Source: NIOZ-UU13 sp041862635 (GTDB lineage Bacteria; Planctomycetota; Phycisphaerae; Sedimentisphaerales; Anaerobacaceae). Taken from it: DNA of 64,000 nucleotides. Under the pieces are notes generated by a model that did not search any database, was not told the origin of the DNA, and saw only the letters and a program-made list of their open reading frames with translations. Each line of letters begins with the position of its first letter. Position 1 is the first letter of the stretch. Below are positions 61,053 to 64,000 of this stretch, in pieces. The stretch lies in NCBI GenBank assembly GCA_041862635.1, contig JBGVTO010000314.1:1-64000 (forward strand), in the 5' to 3' direction. A program made the translations under genes and the position numbers.

Positions 61053-61448
61053 TCACCCTTTCTTCGAAGGCAAATTGAATTTGACAACTGCGTTATTGAA
61101 CCACTCTAACAGCGTTTGACCGTCAATTTGCATGTGAAAAGCTTCAACTGCGATTCGCTCAAGTTCCTCGGAAATGAGTTTTTTCCTGACCGACCTACTC
61201 AAATTACTGTCAAGATTCGCGACAAAAGCGCCGGCACCGGCCTTGGTAACAATAATGCCCTCCTGCTCCAATTGTCGATAGGCCTTGGCTATTGTGTTAG
61301 GGTTTATAGCAAGCTGTCCGGCTAATTGCCTTACGGTGGGCAGCCTTTCATTTTTGTTGAGCCTGCCCAGAGCAATGTCGCGTTTAATCTGGTCTATTAT
61401 CTGCTGGTAAACGGGCCTGTCTGATGCGTTGTCTATACGAAAATGCAT
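61053..61448 (-). CDS. GntR-family transcriptional regulator, YtrA type
   Basis: A 131-residue repressor-type regulator. The N-terminal winged helix has PVYQQIIDQIKRDIALGRL, then LPTVRQLAGQLAINPNTIAKAYRQLEQEGI with the recognition helix, and TKAGAGAFVA. The short helical C-terminus (no large ligand domain) is typical of the YtrA subfamily, which controls adjacent ABC transporter operons. It is the first gene of the operon and sits just downstream of a promoter overlapped by a palindrome that could be its own operator. Confidence 0.95.
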   Translation of the reverse strand: MHFRIDNASDRPVYQQIIDQIKRDIALGRLNKNERLPTVRQLAGQLAINPNTIAKAYRQLEQEGIIVTKAGAGAFVANLDSNLSRSVRKKLISEELERIAVEAFHMQIDGQTLLEWFNNAVVKFNLPSKKG

Positions 61449-61465
61449 AACTCAACCTCAATAAT

Positions 61466-61488
61466 TGTACTATTCCAACTACTACAAG
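61466..61488. promoter_or_regulatory. palindromic operator, probably for the GntR regulator
   Basis: A 23-bp near-perfect palindrome with half-sites TTGTACTA and TAGTACAA-like arms (TTGTAsTA around a 7-bp centre). It abuts the -10 box and covers the expected transcription start of the GntR-ABC operon. It lies 18 bp upstream of the regulator's start codon, as expected for autoregulation. Confidence 0.6.
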
Positions 61489-61515
61489 TATAACGCAAAT
61501 TTTCCCTTTGTCAAG
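61488..61515 (-). promoter_or_regulatory. sigma70-like promoter for the GntR-ABC operon
   Basis: Minus strand: TTGACA (61510-61515), a 16-nt spacer and TATACT (61488-61493). The predicted start falls inside the adjacent palindrome, giving a leader of about 35 nt. Confidence 0.75.
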
Positions 61516-61744
61516 CACCGTCGAGAAAAAAATAAAAAAACTTAAAAAAATTTAAGTGCTATTTGGAACCGGGCCCAAAGATGGAATTTCGTTATTACAC
61601 GCGGCTTTCTGCTGGCTGGTTGAGCTGTTGATGGCCAAAAGGATTCTGGTTATCATATAGTTAAGTGGAATCTATAACATCAGTTAGGCATGGCCAAGGG
61701 CAGATACGTCCTGTAGTGTAGTCTGTCATGTGAGAGGTTAAAAG

Positions 61745-62232
61745 ATGACCAAAAAACTCAAATCACGTAAAAGCTGGCGGGAGAAACTCGAAAATCCTCC
61801 GGAAGGTTTACCTAAGGTAGTCAACGGCCCGGCAAAATGGGAAAAAAGGTTTGGCGGCAGAGAAGAGTACTCGTGCCTACCCCTCTTCTTGTAGATTCGT
61901 TAATCCGCAAAGTCGGAAAAAGGAAACTTATCACCATAAAACAAATCAGAGAACAACTGGCAAAAGATTTTGAGGCCGACTCTACCTGCCCTCTCACTAC
62001 AGGCATTTTTATTCGAATTGCCGCCGAAGTGGCAGAAGAAGATTTACAAATGGGCAAAAAACGCATAACACCTTGCTGGCGGGTAATTAAATCAGATGGT
62101 AGTCTGAATCCTAAATTCCCCGGAGGTATTAAAGCACAGGCAGCACGTTTGAAGGAGGAAGGGCATAAAATTATCAGCGGCAAGGGCAAAAGACCGCCAA
62201 AAGTACAAGATTTTGAAAAATCTTTGGCGTGA
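61745..62232 (+). pseudogene. MGMT-like family protein with a single-base frameshift
   Basis: The first frame (from ATG 61745, GAGAGG upstream) encodes KSWREKLENPPEGLPKVV...PAKWEK and runs into a stop at about 61894. The frame from 61837 encodes the rest: RVLVPTPLLVDSLIRKV, LTTGIFIRIAAEVAEEDL, KRITPCWRVIKSDGSL, FPGGIKAQAARLKEEGHKI. Joining them at the A6 run (61842-61847) with one extra A gives a continuous ~162-residue protein matching MGMT/alkyltransferase-like proteins. TPCWR has a Cys at the alkyl-acceptor position, with Trp in place of the usual His. It may be a sequencing error, a true pseudogene, or slippage at the A-run. Confidence 0.7.
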
Positions 62233-62378
62233 AAGGCAAACACATATCTAAAGCGCAACTATCCTTTGAACAGGTAAGAAGTCTGACAAAAATGGTCCTT
62301 AGCCAATGAAAGTTTTGGGGTCAGTTGATGGACGAAACTGGCCCGATTGCAAGGTGATTAAAACACGCTTAAGAACTT

Positions 62379-63569
62379 TTATTCTTCTTTCGGGCCAAAG
62401 TAAAGCCTTTTGGGACCACAAGTCGGACAATCTTTTTTGCTTGTACTTGTGCTTGTGTCCCGTGTGGATGCTCGAGATGGCGCTTGGTGTACAGCAGACG
62501 GTCGTAAATAGAATCCGCTGCAGGGGATTTCCAGATTCCCGCCGCCTTTTATCTTTACAACAACCACATCTGTGAACACGCCCGTTCGTTCCACGGTAGC
62601 CGGTGGGGTTATACTCAGCTCAAGCTCGTAACCATCGATAAGCCTTTTGTTACTTAAAACTTTTACTGTACCGTTTTTTGAGAACACTGATTCAAGCTCA
62701 AAATCATCCTGGTAGTTGTTTTGTATCCGAACTTTCCTTGTTACCGACCTTTTCGCCTCGGCGTTGTGAACGACAACCGGATGCGGGGCAACACTGAATC
62801 TTGGCAGCGCATTAAGGCCGATAGTAAGAGTCTTGCATTCCGGATGGGTCAGGCCAATTTCGATACGCCCATTCAAAGTTTTTTCCAGTTTGGCCATATC
62901 AACCTTTGGCTGAAGAACAAACCTCGTTGCTTTCGCTGAAGGATTATAGTCGGCAGTTATACAATTGGCCGTCGATTTGAAAGAGCGTATTGAAAAAGGC
63001 TGGTTGTCAAGGCTGGTAAGTGTGATCTGCGGACAGGCGGCGTTTTGGTGTTTCAGCGACAGGCTCAATGTACTTGGCTCAGACTTGACCTTCGCTACAA
63101 CCCTGGCCTTTATGGCCAGGGCAACCTTCGGGTTTTGGCTGTCGTTACTGTGCACAAACAATTGTTTCGTTATGCTGTCGTATTCTGGTTCAGCATAATA
63201 CCTTACTCTCAATGTTCCGCTTTCGCCCGGCGCATATTCTGTTTTGTTCAATGAAAATGGTGTACAACCGCAGGTTTTATCAACCTGGCTTATGTTTAGA
63301 ACACCCTCTCCGGTGTTCGTGAATCTGAACTCACAGAAGTGGTTTGTTCCCGGGCCGACCTCGCCGAAATTGTGAGTTACTTTTTCAAATGTAATCCTTG
63401 ACAACGATTTGGCGAAGCTTGGTGTCCTGGTCATGGCCATCTGGGTCTGCTGCTGGAACCAGTCGGAGCCGAGCTCTCGCGGTGCCATAGCCTCTTCTTC
63501 ACAGCCAGCCTGCAAAAGTAAGACGCAAACCATAACAATAACAGTTAAAGTCAACTGATTCGGCTTCAT
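62379..63569 (-). CDS. DUF1573 lipoprotein
   Basis: A 396-residue lipoprotein starting at ATG 63569 with GGAG upstream. The signal MKPNQLTLTVIVMVCVLLLQAGC ends in a lipobox. Residues about 55-150 are a DUF1573 Ig-like domain: HNFGEVGPGTNHFCEFRFTN, then ISQVDKTCGCTPFSL (the family's CGC) and APGESGTLRVRY. A second beta-rich region follows, then a Ser/Thr linker and a CPTCGPK tail. DUF1573 domains are common in exported proteins of planctomycetes and Bacteroidetes; function unknown. A consensus promoter lies 135-163 bp upstream. Confidence 0.9.
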   Translation of the reverse strand: MKPNQLTLTVIVMVCVLLLQAGCEEEAMAPRELGSDWFQQQTQMAMTRTPSFAKSLSRITFEKVTHNFGEVGPGTNHFCEFRFTNTGEGVLNISQVDKTCGCTPFSLNKTEYAPGESGTLRVRYYAEPEYDSITKQLFVHSNDSQNPKVALAIKARVVAKVKSEPSTLSLSLKHQNAACPQITLTSLDNQPFSIRSFKSTANCITADYNPSAKATRFVLQPKVDMAKLEKTLNGRIEIGLTHPECKTLTIGLNALPRFSVAPHPVVVHNAEAKRSVTRKVRIQNNYQDDFELESVFSKNGTVKVLSNKRLIDGYELELSITPPATVERTGVFTDVVVVKIKGGGNLEIPCSGFYLRPSAVHQAPSRASTRDTSTSTSKKDCPTCGPKRLYFGPKEE

Positions 63570-63703
63570 ATTCTTATCTCCAAATCGCACTGAGATGAGA
63601 CTTTCAGCTAATTGGCAAGAAACTTGAGCTTAACGGAAAAGGCACCTTTAACAACGATTTTTCAGATGACCTCCTCCGGCCCCATCAGAACTTTATTATA
63701 GTT

Positions 63704-63732
63704 ATTATACCCTAATCAGCCGCCAAAGTCAA
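63704..63732 (-). promoter_or_regulatory. sigma70-like promoter for the DUF1573 lipoprotein gene
   Basis: Minus strand: TTGACT (63727-63732), 17 nt, TATAAT (63704-63709). It lies 135 bp upstream of the start codon, leaving a leader of about 130 nt. Confidence 0.75.
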
Positions 63733-63982
63733 ACCTTTTTGCAGACTTTTTCAATACATAAATCGACTGTTTTTTGGCTTGCGGCCTATAATAATTGCGC
63801 AAACATCTGTTAAAATGTTAATAGACAAGGTCCCGGCAGGATGCACTGACGTCGAACGTAAATCCAGTTTCTACATATGGATATCACGATTTTCAATCAT
63901 AATAGGCCATGAGGGCAGGGGCATCAGTATCTTGTAGTTAACAAATTATTTGACCTCAGCGGCTCTGCTATTGAAGAAGTAG

Positions 63983-64000
63983 ATTCCCGCTTTTGCGGGA
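63983..64000. repeat. dispersed repeat fragment (ATTCCCGC...GCGGGA) cut by the window end
   Basis: ATTCCCGC-TTTT-GCGGGA hairpin, the core of the repeat family seen at 31887, 33103 and 43661. Confidence 0.7.

Larger units (their letters stand above)
63570..64000. other. intergenic region to window end; no gene seen
   Basis: 431 bp. It contains the minus-strand promoter of the DUF1573 gene, otherwise AT-rich sequence, and a terminal repeat fragment. A TATAAT at 63787-63792 on the plus strand has no good -35 box. No coding frame with family features starts here. Confidence 0.5.

Noticed and set aside
61837..61850. Programmed -1 frameshift site in the MGMT-like gene
   Set aside because: The A6G run is not in the A-AAA-AAG phase required in the upstream frame; an indel explains the shift more simply, so it is reported as a frameshift only.
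63787..63792. TATAAT box on the plus strand near the window end
   Set aside because: No acceptable -35 element at 16-18 nt and no gene start downstream within the window.

Overview
The window looks like a chromosomal segment of a planctomycete, most likely of the class Phycisphaerae (Sedimentisphaerales/MSBL9-like). This is inferred from gene content, not from a marker gene. The supporting traits are Tat-exported sulfatases and a Gfo/Idh oxidoreductase beginning with TRRDF/TRREF motifs, a DUF6807 (PmoA-like) protein, a planctomycete-style ECF sigma factor (ATTHWSVV) followed by a zinc-ribbon Ser/Thr kinase, a prepilin-like protein with the planctomycete FTLVELLVVIAIIALL leader, and PA14/FN3-type secreted proteins. 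No rRNA, tRNA, CRISPR array or complete insertion sequence was recognised. Small palindromic dispersed repeats sit in many intergenic gaps.

Layout. 1-7.2 kb: the start of a PfkB-type kinase gene, gltX, an orphan MNT nucleotidyltransferase with a 12-codon HEPN stub, lgt-like, glnS, trpC, a DUF1844 gene and smpB. 7.3-21 kb: a prepilin-like protein with a C-terminal Hint domain, a eukaryote-like UDP-sugar pyrophosphorylase, a lipoprotein aldose epimerase, the ECF sigma/kinase pair, a CsgG-like lipoprotein, ftsW plus a cupin gene, a sulfatase and a Tat-exported amidohydrolase. 21-28 kb: ppdK, guaA and a large GT-C-like membrane protein, with a possible MITE right after guaA.

28-45 kb is almost entirely on the minus strand. 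It holds hisC, hisB-ispF and cysS-ruvC-ruvA-ruvB (stop/start overlaps at hisB/ispF and cysS/ruvC); then accD, a C25/gingipain-like peptidase, a 7TM inactive transglutaminase and an ATP-grasp ligase; then rpe, a nucleotidyltransferase pair, pgk and gap.

45-55.5 kb: a second sulfatase divergent from a 993-residue secreted PA14/FN3/CBM protein, murG, and a sugar-catabolic operon (TIM-barrel/DUF6807 fusion, Gfo/Idh oxidoreductase, TIM-barrel isomerase). 55.5-61.5 kb: a GntR-regulated ABC-2 transporter operon containing a duplicated permease/sensor/zinc-ribbon module, fused in one copy and split in the other. 61.7-64 kb: a frameshifted MGMT-like gene and a DUF1573 lipoprotein.

Together this gives housekeeping functions (tRNA charging, recombination, glycolysis, His/Trp/isoprenoid/fatty-acid synthesis, peptidoglycan) mixed with equipment for degrading sulfated polysaccharides. 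The most system-like, least explained loci are the peptidase/7TM-transglutaminase/ATP-grasp operon (34.5-39.6 kb), the prepilin-Hint fusion (7.3-8.6 kb) and the ABC/sensor/zinc-ribbon operon (55.5-61.5 kb).
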